Assembly (NCBI RefSeq): GCF_040115645.1
Contig: NW_027096012.1
Coordinates: forward strand, 744,001-808,000
Direction: 5' to 3'
Origin: Euwallacea fornicatus
Lineage: Eukaryota; Arthropoda; Insecta; Coleoptera; Curculionidae
Length of the DNA stretch: 64,000 nt
Shown here piece by piece: positions 51,095-62,960 of the stretch. The notes under the pieces are model-generated. The model was given only the letters and a program-made list of their open reading frames with translations, did not search any database and was not told the origin of the DNA. Positions within the stretch are counted from its first letter, which is position 1; the number at the start of each line of letters is the position of its first letter. The translations under genes were made by a program, and so were the position numbers.

Positions 51095-53760
51095 TAATAC
51101 TATTTTTCTTGGAAGTTCAACAAGATGCAATCATGATGTGTTGTGTCATTTTAAAGATCTCGTCGAGCTGATTAATTTGACACTTTGTTTAACAAATTTG
51201 GTCCACATTTGCCGAAGTTACCGAGCTTCAAAGTTTGAAGAGCCTCAAAAGATGTGTGTTTGAGCACATATAGTACTATTTTTCTTGGAAGTTCAACAAG
51301 ATGCATCATGAGGTGTTGTGACATCTTCAAAATCTTGTCGAGCTACTTAATTTGACACTTTGTTTAACAAATTTGGTCCACATTTGCCGAAGTTACCGAG
51401 CTTCAAAGTTTGAAGAGCCTCAAAAGATGTGTGTTTGAGCACATATAGTACTATTTTTCTTGGAAGTTCAACAAGATGCATCATGAGGTGTTGTGACATC
51501 TTCAAAATCTTGTCGAGCTACTTAATTTGACACTTTGTTTAACAAATTTGGTCCACATTTGCCGAAGTTACCGAGCTTCAAAGTTTGAAGAGCCTCAAAA
51601 GATGTGTGTTTGAGCACATATAGTACTATTTTTCTTGGAAGTTCAACAAGATGCATCATGATGTGTTGTGACATCTTCAAAATCTTGTCGAGCTACTTAA
51701 TTTGACACTTTGTTTAACAAATTTGGTCCACATTTGCCGAAGTTACCGAGCTTCAAAGTTTGAAGAGCCTCAAAAGATGTGTGTTTGAGCACATATAGTA
51801 CTATTTTTCTTGGAAGTTCAACAAGATGCATCATGATGTGTTGTGACATCTTCAAAATCTTGTCGAGCTACTTAATTTGACACTTTCTTTAACAAATTTG
51901 GCCCACATTTGCCGAAGTTACCGAGCTTCAAAGTTTGAAAAGTCACAAAATATGTGTGTTTGAGCACATATAATACTATTTTTCTTGGAAGTTCAACAAG
52001 ATGCATCATGATGTGTTGTGACATCTTCAAAATCTTGTCGAGCTACTTAATTTGACACTTTGTTTAACAAATTTGGTCCACATTTGCCGAAGTTACCGAG
52101 CTTCAAAGTTTGAAGAGCCTCAAAAGATGTGTGTTTGAGCACATATAGTACTATTTTTCTTGGAAGGTCAACAAGATGCATCATGATGTGTTGTGACATC
52201 TTCAAAATCTTGTCGAGCTACTTAATTTGACACTTTGTTTAACAAATTTGGCCCACATTTGCCGAAGTTACCGAGCTTCAAAGTTTGAAAAGTCACAAAA
52301 TATGTGTGTTTGAGCACATATAATACTATTTTTCTTGGAAGTTCAACAAGATGCATCATGATGTGTTGTGACATCTTCAAAATCTTGTCGAGCTACTTAA
52401 TTTGACACTTTGTTTAACAAATTTGGTCCACATTTGCCGAAGTTACCGAGCTTCAAAGTTTGAAAAGTCACAAAATATGTGTGTTTGAGCACATATAGTA
52501 CTATTTTTCTTGGAAGTTCAACAAGATGCATCATGATGTGTTGTGACATCTTCAAAATCTTGTCGAGCTACTTAATTTGACACTTTGTTTAACAAATTTG
52601 GCCCACATTTGCCGAAGTTACCGAGCTTCAAAGTTTGAAAAGTCACAAAATATGTGTGTTTGAGCACATATAATACTATTTTTCTTGGAAGTTCAACAAG
52701 ATGCATCATGATGTGTTGTGACATCTTCAAAATCTTGTCGAGCTACTTAATTTGACACTTTGTTTAACAAATTTGGTCCACATTTGCCGAAGTTACCGAG
52801 CTTCAAAGTTTGAAAAGTCACAAAAGATGTGTGTTTGAGCACATAAAGTACAATTTTTCTTGGAAATTCAACAAGATGCATCATGATGTATTGTGACATC
52901 TTCAAAATCTTGTCGAGCTACTTAATTTGACACTTTGTTTAACAAATTTGGTCCATATTTGCCGAAGTTACCGAGCTTCAAAGTTTGAAAAGTCACAAAA
53001 TATGTGTGTTTGAGCACATAAAGTACTATTTTTCTTGGAAGTTCAACAAGATGCAATCATGATGTGTTATGTCATTTTAAAGATGTCGTCGAGCTGATTA
53101 ATTTGACACATTGTTTAACAAATTTGGTCCACATTTGCCGAAGTTACCGAGCTTCAAAGTTTGAAAAGTCACAAAATATGTGTGTTTGAGCTCATAAAGT
53201 ACTATTTTTCTTGGAAGTTCAACAAGATGCAATCATGATGTGTTGTGTCATTTTAAAGATCTCATCGAGCTGATTAATTTGACACATTGTTTAACAAATT
53301 TGGTCCACATTTGCCGAAGTTACCGAGCTTCAAAGTTTGAAACGTCACAAAATATGTGTGTTTGAGCACATAAAGTACAATTTTTCTTGGAAGTTCAACA
53401 AGATGCAATCATGATGTGTTGTGTCATTTTAAAGATGTCGTCGAGCTGAGTAATTTGACACATTGTTTAACAAATTTGGTCCACATTTGACGAAGTTACC
53501 GAGCTTCAAAGTTTGAAAAGTCACAAAATATGTGTGTTTGAGCTCATAAAGTACTATTTTTCTTGGAAGTTCAACAAGATGCATCATGATGTGTTGTGAC
53601 ATCTTCAAAATCTTGTCGAGCTACTTAATTTGACACTTTGTTTAACAAATTTGGTCCATATTTGCCGAAGTTACCGAGCTTCAAAGTTTGAAAAGTCATA
53701 AAATATGTGTGTTTGAGCACATAAAGTACTATTTTTCGTGGAAGTTCAACAAGATGCAAT
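51095..53760 (+). repeat. Block with gaagagcc-tailed run, copy 4
   Basis: Matches 40,736-43,400 at a constant 10,359-bp shift (59 monomers) through gaaggtc (52,163), gtattg (52,888), gaaacgtcac (53,343) and tttttcgtgg (53,737). I noticed one difference inside, gtcataaaat near 53,696. The match stops in the next monomer, class A here and class B at 43,400. Confidence 0.9.
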
Positions 53761-54601
53761 CATGATGTGTTGTGACATCTTCAAAATCTTGTCGAGCTAC
53801 TTAATTTGACACTTTGTTTAACAAATTTGGCCCACATTTGCCGAAGTTACCGAGCTTCAAAGTTTGAAAAGTCACAAAAGATGTGTGTTTGAGCACATAA
53901 AGTACTATTATTCTTGGAATTTCAACAAGATGCAATCATGATGTGTTGTGTCATTTTAAAGATCTCGTCGAGCTGATTAATTTGACACTTTGTTTAACAA
54001 ATTTGGTCCACATTTGCCGAAGTTACCGAGCTTCAAAGTTTGAAGAGCCTCAAAAGATGTGTGTTTGAGCACATATAGTACTATTTTTCTTGGAAGTTCA
54101 ACAAGATGCATCATGATGTGTTGTGACATCTTCAAAATCTTGTCGAGCTACTTAATTTGACACTTTCTTTAACAAATTTGGCCAACATTTGCCGAAGTTA
54201 CCGAGCTTCAAAGTTTGAAAAGTCACAAAATATGTGTGTTTGAGCACATATAATACTATTTTTCTTGGAAGTTCAACAAGATGCATCATGATGTGTTGTG
54301 ACATCTTCAAAATCTTGTCGAGCTACTTAATTTGACACTTTGTTTAACAAATTTGGCCCACATTTGCCGAAGTTACCGAGCTTCAAAGTTTGAAAAGTCA
54401 CAAAAGATGTGTGTTTGAGCACATAAAGTACAATTTTTCTTGGAAATTCAACAAGATGCAATCATGATGTGTTGTGACATCTTCAAAATCTTGTCGAGCT
54501 ACTTAATTTGACACTTTGTTTAACAAGTTTGGCCCACATTTGCCGAAGTTACCGAGCTTCAAAGTTTGAAGAGCCTCAAAAGATGTGTGTTTGAGCACAT
54601 A
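53761..54601 (+). repeat. Five monomers linking two higher-order families
   Basis: A class A monomer, a class B one with ctattattcttggaatttc and a gaagagcc tail, then A copies with ctttcttta and gccaacattt near 54,181 and an aagtttggccc A near 54,527. The region passes from the 28-60 kb pattern to the 17-25 kb pattern in under 1 kb with no non-satellite DNA. Confidence 0.8.
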
Positions 54602-56358
54602 TAGTACTATTTTTCTTGGAAGTTCAACAAGATGCATCATGATGTGTTGTGACATCTTCAAAATCTTGTCGAGCTACTTAATTTGACACTTTGTTTAACA
54701 AGTTTGGCCCACATTTGCCGAAGTTACCGAGCTTCAAAGTTTGAAAAGTCACAAAATATGTGTGTTTGAGCACATAAAGTACTATTTTTCTTGGAAGTTC
54801 AACAAGATGCAATCATGATGTGTTGTGTCATTTTAAATATCTCGTCGAGCTGATTAATTTCACACATTGTTTAACAAATTTGGTCCATATTTGCCGAAGT
54901 TACCGAGCTTCAAAGTTTGAAAAGTCACAAAATATGTGTGTTTGAGCTCATAAAGTACTATTTTTCTTGGAAGTTCAACAAGATGCAATCATGATGTGTT
55001 GTGTCATTTTAAATATCTCGTCGAGCTGATTAATTTGACACTTTGTTTAACAAATTTGGTCCACATTTGCCGAAGTTACCGAGCTTCAAAGTTTGAAAAA
55101 TCACAAAATATGTGTGTTTGAGCACATATAGTACTATTTTTCTTGGAAGTTCAACAAGATGCATCATGATGTGTTGTGACATCTTCAAAATCTTGTCGAG
55201 CTACTTAATTTGACACTTTGTTTAACAAATTTGGCCCACATTTGCCGAAGTTACCGAGCTTCAAAGTTTGAAAAGTCACAAAATATGTGTGTTTGAGCAC
55301 ATAAAGTACTATTTTTCTTGGAAATTCAACAAGATGCAATCATGATGTGTTGTGTCATTTTAAAGATCTCATCGAGCTGATTAATTTGACACATTGTTTA
55401 ACAAATTTGGTCCGCATTTGCCGAAGTTACCGAGCTTCAAAGTTTGAAAAGTCACAAAAGATGTGTGTTTGAGCACATAAAGTACAATTTTTCTTGGAAA
55501 TTCAACAAGATGCAATCATGATGTGTTGTGACATCTTCAAAATCTTGTCGAGCTACTTAATTTGACACTTTGTTTAACAAATTTGGCCCACATTTGCCGA
55601 AGTTACCGAGCTTCAAAGTTTGAAAAGTCACAAAAGATGTGTGTTTGAGCACATAAAGTACAATTTTTCTTGGAAGTTCAACAAGATGCAATCATGATGT
55701 GTTGTGTCATTTTAAAGATGTCGTCGAGCTGAGTAATTTGACACATTGTTTAACAAATTTGGTACACATTTGACGAAGTTACCGAGCTTCAAAGTTTGAA
55801 AAGTCACAAAATATGTGTGTTTGAGCTCATAAAGTACTATTTTTCTTGGAAGTTCAACAAGATGCATCATGATGTGTTGTGACATCTTCAAAATCTTGTC
55901 GAGCTACTTAATTTGAAACTTTGTTTAACAAATTTGGTCCACATTTGCCGAAGTTACCGAGCTTCAAAATTTGAAAAGTCACAAAATATGTGTGTTTGAG
56001 CACATAAAGTACTATTTTTCTTGGAAATTCAACAAGATGCAATCGTGATGTGTTGTGACATCTTCAAAATCTTGTCGAGCTACTTAATTTGACACTTTGT
56101 TTAACAAATTTGGTCCACATTTGCCGAAGTTACCGAGCTTCAAAGTTTGAAAAGTCACAAAATATGTGTGTTTGAGCTCATAAAGTACTATTTTTCTTGG
56201 AAGTTCAACAAGATGCAATCATGATGTGTTGTGTCATTTTAAAGATCTCGTCGAGCTGATTAATTTGACACTTTGTTTAACAAATTTGGTCCACATTTGC
56301 CGAAGTTACCGAGCTTCAAAGTTTGAAAAATCACAAAATATGTGTGTTTGAGCACATA
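54602..56358 (+). repeat. 10-monomer unit (1,757 bp), isolated distant copy
   Basis: Same length and order as 17,038-18,794: A aagtttgg; B with ttcacac/ccatat; B aaatatctcg; A ggccc; B ggtccgc; A; B gctgag/gacgaag; A gaaactttg; A caatcgtgatg; B gatctcgtc. The second monomer is a fusion of an aaatatctcg front and a ttcacacattg back. Private change: ggtacacat near 55,763. It is surrounded by the other higher-order family. Confidence 0.86.
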
Positions 56359-57412
56359 TAGTACTATTTTTCTTGGAAGTTCAACAAGATGCATCATGAT
56401 GTGTTGTGACATCTTCAAAATCTTGTCGAGCTACTTAATTTGACACTTTGTTTAACAAATTTGGCCCACATTTGCCGAAGTTACCGAGCTTCAAAGTTTG
56501 AAAAGTCACAAAATATGTGTGTTTGAGCACATATAATACTATTTTTCTTGGAAGTTCAACAAGATGCATCATGATGTGTTGTGACATCTTCAAAATCTTG
56601 TCAAGCTACTTAATTTGACACTTTGTTTAACAAATTTGGTCCACATTTGCCGAAGTTACCGAGCTTCAAAGTTTGAAAAGTCACAAAATATGTGTGTTTG
56701 AGCACATAAAGTACTATTTTTCTTGGAAATTCAACAAGATGCAATCATGATGTGTTGTGTCATTTTAAAGATCTCATCGAGCTGATTAATTTGACACATT
56801 GTTTAACAAATTTGGTCCGCATTTGCCGAAGTTACCGAGCTTCAAAGTTTGAAAAGTCACAAAAGATGTGTGTTTGAGCACATAAAGTACAATTTTTCTT
56901 GGAAATTCAACAAGATGCAATCATGATGTGTTGTGACATCTTCAAAATCTTGTCGAGCTACTTAATTTGACACTTTGTTTAACAAATTTGGCCCACATTT
57001 GCCGAAGTTACCGAGCTTCAAAGTTTGAAAAGTCACAAAAGATGTGTGTTTGAGCACATAAAGTACAATTTTTCTTGGAAGTTCAACAAGATGCAATCAT
57101 GATGTGTTGTGACATCTTCAAAATCTTGCCGAGCTACTTAATTTGACACTTTGTTTAACAAATTTGGTCCACATTTGCCGAAGTTACCGAGCTTCAAAGT
57201 TTGAAAAATCACAAAATATGTGTGTTTGAGCACATAAAGTACAATTTTTCTTGGAAGTTCAACAAGATGCAATCATGATGTGTTGTGACATCTTCAAAAT
57301 CTTGCCGAGCTACTTAATTTGACACTTTGTTTAACAAATTTGGTCCACATTTGCCGAAGTTACCGAGCTTCAAAGTTTGAAAAGTCACAAAATATGTGTG
57401 TTTGAGCACATA
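56359..57412 (+). repeat. Six monomers resembling the 5-kb end and 7.7-kb type
   Basis: A tcaagctac A monomer near 56,602 followed by B ggtccgc echoes the fifth and sixth monomers of the 12-mer at 704 and 879. Two A monomers near 57,125 and 57,301 share cttgccgagc in place of cttgtcgagc, a change I saw together only here, consistent with a single-monomer duplication. Confidence 0.8.
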
Positions 57413-59340
57413 TAATACTATTTTTCTTGGAAGTTCAACAAGATGCAATCATGATGTGTTGTGTCATTTTAAAGATCTCGTCGAGCTGATTAATTTGACA
57501 CTTTGTTTAACAAATTTGGTCCACATTTGCCGAAGTTACCGAGCTTCAAAGTTTGAAGAGCCTCAAAAGATGTGTGTTTGAGCACATATAGTACTATTTT
57601 TCTTGGAAGTTCAACAAGATGCATCATGAGGTGTTGTGACATCTTCAAAATCTTGTCGAGCTACTTAATTTGACACTTTGTTTAACAAATTTGGTCCACA
57701 TTTGCCGAAGTTACCGAGCTTCAAAGTTTGAAAAGTCACAAAATATGTGTGTTTGAGCACATAAAGTACTATTGTTCTTGGAAGTTCAACAAGATGCATC
57801 ATGATGTGTTGTGACATCTTCAAAATCTTGTCGAGCTACTTAATTTGACACTTTGTTTAACAAATTTGGTCCACATTTGCCGAAGTTACCGAGCTTCAAA
57901 GTTTGAAGAGCCTCAAAAGATGTGTGTTTGAGCACATATAGTACTATTTTTCTTGGAAGGTCAACAAGATGCATCATGATGTGTTGTGACATCTTCAAAA
58001 TCTTGTCGAGCTACTTAATTTGACACTTTGTTTAACAAATTTGGCCCACATTTGCCGAAGTTACCGAGCTTCAAAGTTTGAAAAGTCACAAAATATGTGT
58101 GTTTGAGCACATATAATACTATTTTTCTTGGAAGTTCAACAAGATGCATCATGATGTGTTGTGACATCTTCAAAATCTTGTCGAGCTACTTAATTTGACA
58201 CTTTGTTTAACAAATTTGGTCCACATTTGCCGAAGTTACCGAGCTTCAAAGTTTGAAAAGTCACAAAATATGTGTGTTTGAGCACATATAGTACTATTTT
58301 TCTTGGAAGTTCAACAAGATGCATCATGATGTGTTGTGACATCTTCAAAATCTTGTCGAGCTACTTAATTTGACACTTTGTTTAACAAATTTGGCCCACA
58401 TTTGCCGAAGTTACCGAGCTTCAAAGTTTGAAAAGTCACAAAATATGTGTGTTTGAGCACATATAATACTATTTTTCTTGGAAGTTCAACAAGATGCATC
58501 ATGATGTGTTGTGACATCTTCAAAATCTTGTCGAGCTACTTAATTTGACACTTTGTTTAACAAATTTGGTCCACATTTGCCGAAGTTACCGAGCTTCAAA
58601 GTTTGAAAAGTCACAAAAGATGTGTGTTTGAGCACATAAAGTACAATTTTTCTTGGAAATTCAACAAGATGCATCATGATGTATTGTGACATCTTCAAAA
58701 TCTTGTCGAGCTACTTAATTTGACACTTTGTTTAACAAATTTGGTCCATATTTGCCGAAGTTACCGAGCTTCAAAGTTTGAAAAGTCACAAAATATGTGT
58801 GTTTGAGCACATAAAGTACTATTTTTCTTGGAAGTTCAACAAGATGCAATCATGATGTGTTATGTCATTTTAAAGATGTCGTCGAGCTGATTAATTTGAC
58901 ACATTGTTTAACAAATTTGGTCCACATTTGCCGAAGTTACCGAGCTTCAAAGTTTGAAAAGTCACAAAATATGTGTGTTTGAGCTCATAAAGTACTATTT
59001 TTCTTGGAAGTTCAACAAGATGCAATCATGATGTGTTGTGTCATTTTAAAGATCTCATCGAGCTGATTAATTTGACACATTGTTTAACAAATTTGGTCCA
59101 CATTTGCCGAAGTTACCGAGCTTCAAAGTTTGAAACGTCACAAAATATGTGTGTTTGAGCACATAAAGTACAATTTTTCTTGGAAGTTCAACAAGATGCA
59201 ATCATGATGTGTTGTGTCATTTTAAAGATGTCGTCGAGCTGAGTAATTTGACACATTGTTTAACAAATTTGGTCCACATTTGACGAAGTTACCGAGCTTC
59301 AAAGTTTGAAAAGTCACAAAATATGTGTGTTTGAGCTCAT
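57413..59340 (+). repeat. Block with gaagagcc-tailed run, copy 5 (shortened)
   Basis: The class B monomer with a gaagagcc tail and one gaggtg A are present, but the rest of the tail run is shorter. From about 57,900 the block matches 52,110 onward at 5,793 bp: gtattg at 58,681 and gaaacgtcac at 59,136. The right end carries a one-base deletion, gctcataagtac near 59,337 instead of gctcataaagtac. Confidence 0.86.
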
Positions 59341-60130
59341 AAGTACTATTTTTCTTGGAAGTTCAACAAGATGCATCATGATGTGTTGTGACATCTTCAA
59401 AATCTTGTCGAGCTACTTAATTTGAAACTTTGTTTAACAAATTTGGTCCACATTTGCCGAAGTTACCGAGCTTCAAAATTTGAAAAGTCACAAAATATGT
59501 GTGTTTGAGCACATAAAGTACTATTTTTCTTGGAAATTCAACAAGATGCAATCGTGATGTGTTGTGACATCTTCAAAATCTTGTCGAGCTACTTAATTTG
59601 ACACTTTGTTTAACAAATTTGGTCCACATTTGCCGAAGTTACCGAGCTTCAAAGTTTGAAAAGTCACAAAATATGTGTGTTTGAGCACATAAAGTACTAT
59701 TTTTCTTGGAAATTCAACAAGATGCAATCATGATGTGTTGTGTCATTTTAAAGATCTCATCGAGCTGATTAATTTGACACATTGTTTAACAAATTTGGTC
59801 CACATTTGCCGAAGTTACCGAGCTTCAAAGTTTGAAACGTCACAAAATATGTGTGTTTGAGCACATAAAGTACTATTATTCTTGGAATTTCAACAAGATG
59901 CAATCATGATGTGTTGTGTCATTTTAAAGATCTCGTCGAGCTGATTAATTTGACACTTTGTTTAACAAATTTGGTCCACATTTGCCGAAGTTACCGAGCT
60001 TCAAAGTTTGAAAAGTCACAAAAGATGTGTGTTTGAGCACATAAAGTACAATTTTTCTTGGAAGTTCAACAAGATGCAATCATGATGTGTTGTGACATCT
60101 TCAAAATCTTGTCGAGCTACTTAATTTGAC
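59341..60130 (+). repeat. Satellite linking segment before the cgtc subarray
   Basis: A gaaactttg A, a caatcgtgatg A, a B with gaaacgtcac at 59,839 and a B with ctattattcttggaatttc near 59,876. The 59,690-60,050 part matches 43,715-44,070 at 15,976 bp (91 monomers), which leads straight into the first tttcgtc monomer in both places. Confidence 0.8.
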
Positions 60131-62960
60131 ACTTTGTTTAACAAATTTCGTCAACATTTGCCGAAGTTACCGAGCTTCAAAGTTTGAAAAGTCACAAAAT
60201 ATGTGTGTTTGAGCACATAAAGTACAAATTTTCTTGGAAGTTCAACAAGATGCAATCATGATGTGTTGTGACATCTTCAAAATCTTGTCGAGCTACTTAA
60301 TTTGACACTTTGTTTAACAAATTTCGTCCACATTTGCCGAAGTTACCGAGCTTCAAAGTTTGAAAAGTCACAAAATATGTGTGTTTGAGCACATATACTA
60401 CTATTTTTCTTGGAAGTTCAACAAGATGCATCATGATGTATTGTGACATCTTCAAAATCTTGTCGAGCTACTTAATTTGACACTTTGTTTAACAAATTTG
60501 GTCCACATTTGCCGAAGTTACCGAGCTTCAAAGTTTGAAAAGTCACAAAATATGTGTGTTTGAGCACATAAAGTACAAATTTTCTTGGAAGTTCAACAAG
60601 ATGCAATCATGATGTGTTGTGACATCTTCAAAATCTTGTCGAGCTACTTAATTTGACACTTTGTTTAACAAATTTCGTCCACATTTGCCGAAGTTACCGA
60701 GCTTCAAAGTTTGAAAAGTCACAAAATATGTGTGTTTGAGCACATATACTACTATTTTTCTTGGAAGTTCAACAAGATGCATCATGATGTATTGTGACAT
60801 CTTCAAAATCTTGTAGAGCTACTTAATTTGACACTTTGTTTAACAAATTTCGTCCACATTTGCCGAAGTTACCGAGCTTCAAAGTTTGAAAAGTCACAAA
60901 ATATGTGTGTTTGAGCACATAAAGTACAATTTTTCTTGGAAGTTCAACAAGATGCAATCATGATGTGTTGTGACATCTTCAAAATCTTGTCGAGCTACTT
61001 AATTTGACACTTTGTTTAACAAATTTCGTCAACATTTGCCGAAGTTACCGAGCTTCAAAGTTTGAAAAGTCACAAAATATGTGTGTTTGAGCACATAAAG
61101 TACAAATTTTCTTGGAAGTTCAACAAGATGCAATCATGATGTGTTGTGACATCTTCAAAATCTTGTCGAGCTACTTAATTTGACACTTTGTTTAACAAAT
61201 TTCGTCCACATTTGCCGAAGTTACCGAGCTTCAAAGTTTGAAAAGTCACAAAATATGTGTGTTTGAGCACATATACTACTATTTTTCTTGGAAGTTCAAC
61301 AAGATGCATCATGATGTATTGTGACATCTTCAAAATCTTGTCGAGCTACTTAATTTGACACTTTGTTTAACAAATTTCGTCCACATTTGCCGAAGTTACC
61401 GAGCTTCAAAGTTTGAAAAGTCACAAAATATGTGTGTTTGAGCACATAAAGTACAAATTTTCTTGGAAGTTCAACAAGATGCAATCATGATGTGTTGTGA
61501 CATCTTCAAAATCTTGTCGAGCTACTTAATTTGACACTTTGTTTAACAAATTTCGTCCACATTTGCCGAAGTTACCGAGCTTCAAAGTTTGAAAAGTCAC
61601 AAAATATGTGTGTTTGAGCACATATACTACTATTTTTCTTGGAAGTTCAACAAGATGCATCATGATGTATTGTGACATCTTCAAAATCTTGTCGAGCTAC
61701 TTAATTTGACACTTTGTTTAACAAATTTGGTCCACATTTGCCGAAGTTACCGAGCTTCAAAGTTTGAAAAGTCACAAAATATGTGTGTTTGAGCACATAA
61801 AGTACTATTTTTCTTGGAAGTTCAACAAGATGCAATCATGATGTGTTGTGTCATTTTAAAGATGTCGTCGAGCTGATTAATTTGACACATTGTTTAACAA
61901 ATTTGGTCCACATTTGCCGAAGTTACCGAGCTTCAAAGTTTGAAAAGTCACAAAATATGTGTGTTTGAGCTCATAAAGTACTATTTTTCTTGGAAGTTCA
62001 ACAAGATGCAATCATGATGTGTTGTGTCATTTTAAAGATCTCATCGAGCTGATTAATTTGACACATTGTTTAACAAATTTGGTCCACATTTGCCGAAGTT
62101 ACCGAGCTTCAAAGTTTAAAACGTCACAAAATATGTGTGTTTGAGCACATAAAGTACTATTATTCTTGGAATTTCAACAAGATGCAATCATGATGTGTTG
62201 TGTCATTTTAAAGATCTCGTCGAGCTGATTAATTTGACACTTTGTTTAACAAATTTGGTCCACATTTGCCGAAGTTACCGAGCTTCAAAGTTTGAAAAGT
62301 CACAAAAGATGTGTGTTTGAGCACATAAAGTACAATTTTTCTTGGAAGTTCAACAAGATGCAATCATGATGTGTTGTGACATCTTCAAAATCTTGTCGAG
62401 CTACTTAATTTGACACTTTGTTTAACAAATTTCGTCCACATTTGCCGAAGTTACCGAGCTTCAAAGTTTGAAAAGTCACAAAATATGTGTGTTTGAGCAC
62501 ATAAAGTACAAATTTTCTTGGAAGTTCAACAAGATGCAATCATGATGTGTTGTGACATCTTCAAAATCTTGTCGAGCTACTTAATTTGACACTTTGTTTA
62601 ACAAATTTCGTCCACATTTGCCGAAGTTACCGAGCTTCAAAGTTTGAAAAGTCACAAAATATGTGTGTTTGAGCACATAAAGTACAAATTTTCTTGGAAG
62701 TTCAACAAGATGCAATCATGATGTGTTGTGACATCTTCAAAATCTTGTCGAGCTACTTAATTTGACACTTTGTTTAACAAATTTCGTCCACATTTGCCGA
62801 AGTTACCGAGCTTCAAAGTTTGAAAAGTCACAAAATATGTGTGTTTGAGCACATATACTACTATTTTTCTTGGAAGTTCAACAAGATGCATCATGATGTA
62901 TTGTGACATCTTCAAAATCTTGTCGAGCTACTTAATTTGACACTTTGTTTAACAAATTTG
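60131..62960 (+). repeat. Young subarray of tttcgtc monomers, partly 351-bp dimers
   Basis: Eleven tttcgtc monomers lie here (at about 60,146, 60,322, 60,673, 60,848, 61,024, 61,200, 61,375, 61,551, 62,430, 62,606, 62,782). I saw only one in the preceding 60 kb. They alternate with tatactactat plus gtattg A monomers at 60,393, 60,744, 61,271, 61,622 and 62,853, giving spacings of 351, 527, 351 and 1,231 bp. A variant gtagagct lies near 60,813. Four or five mixed B monomers near 61,800-62,330 interrupt the run. Confidence 0.88.

Noticed and set aside
53761..54602. Transposon or insertion at the change of higher-order family
   Set aside because: The monomer phase runs through without interruption, with no target-site duplication or foreign sequence.
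511..57581. Seventeen 61-codon open frames on the plus strand (from gtg, with near-identical products)
   Set aside because: Each spans just over one class B monomer and starts and stops in the repeat's own tgtgtgtttga motif. A 176-bp unit is not a multiple of three, so the frame cannot continue. They recur only where the right class B subtype is present and show no coding signature.
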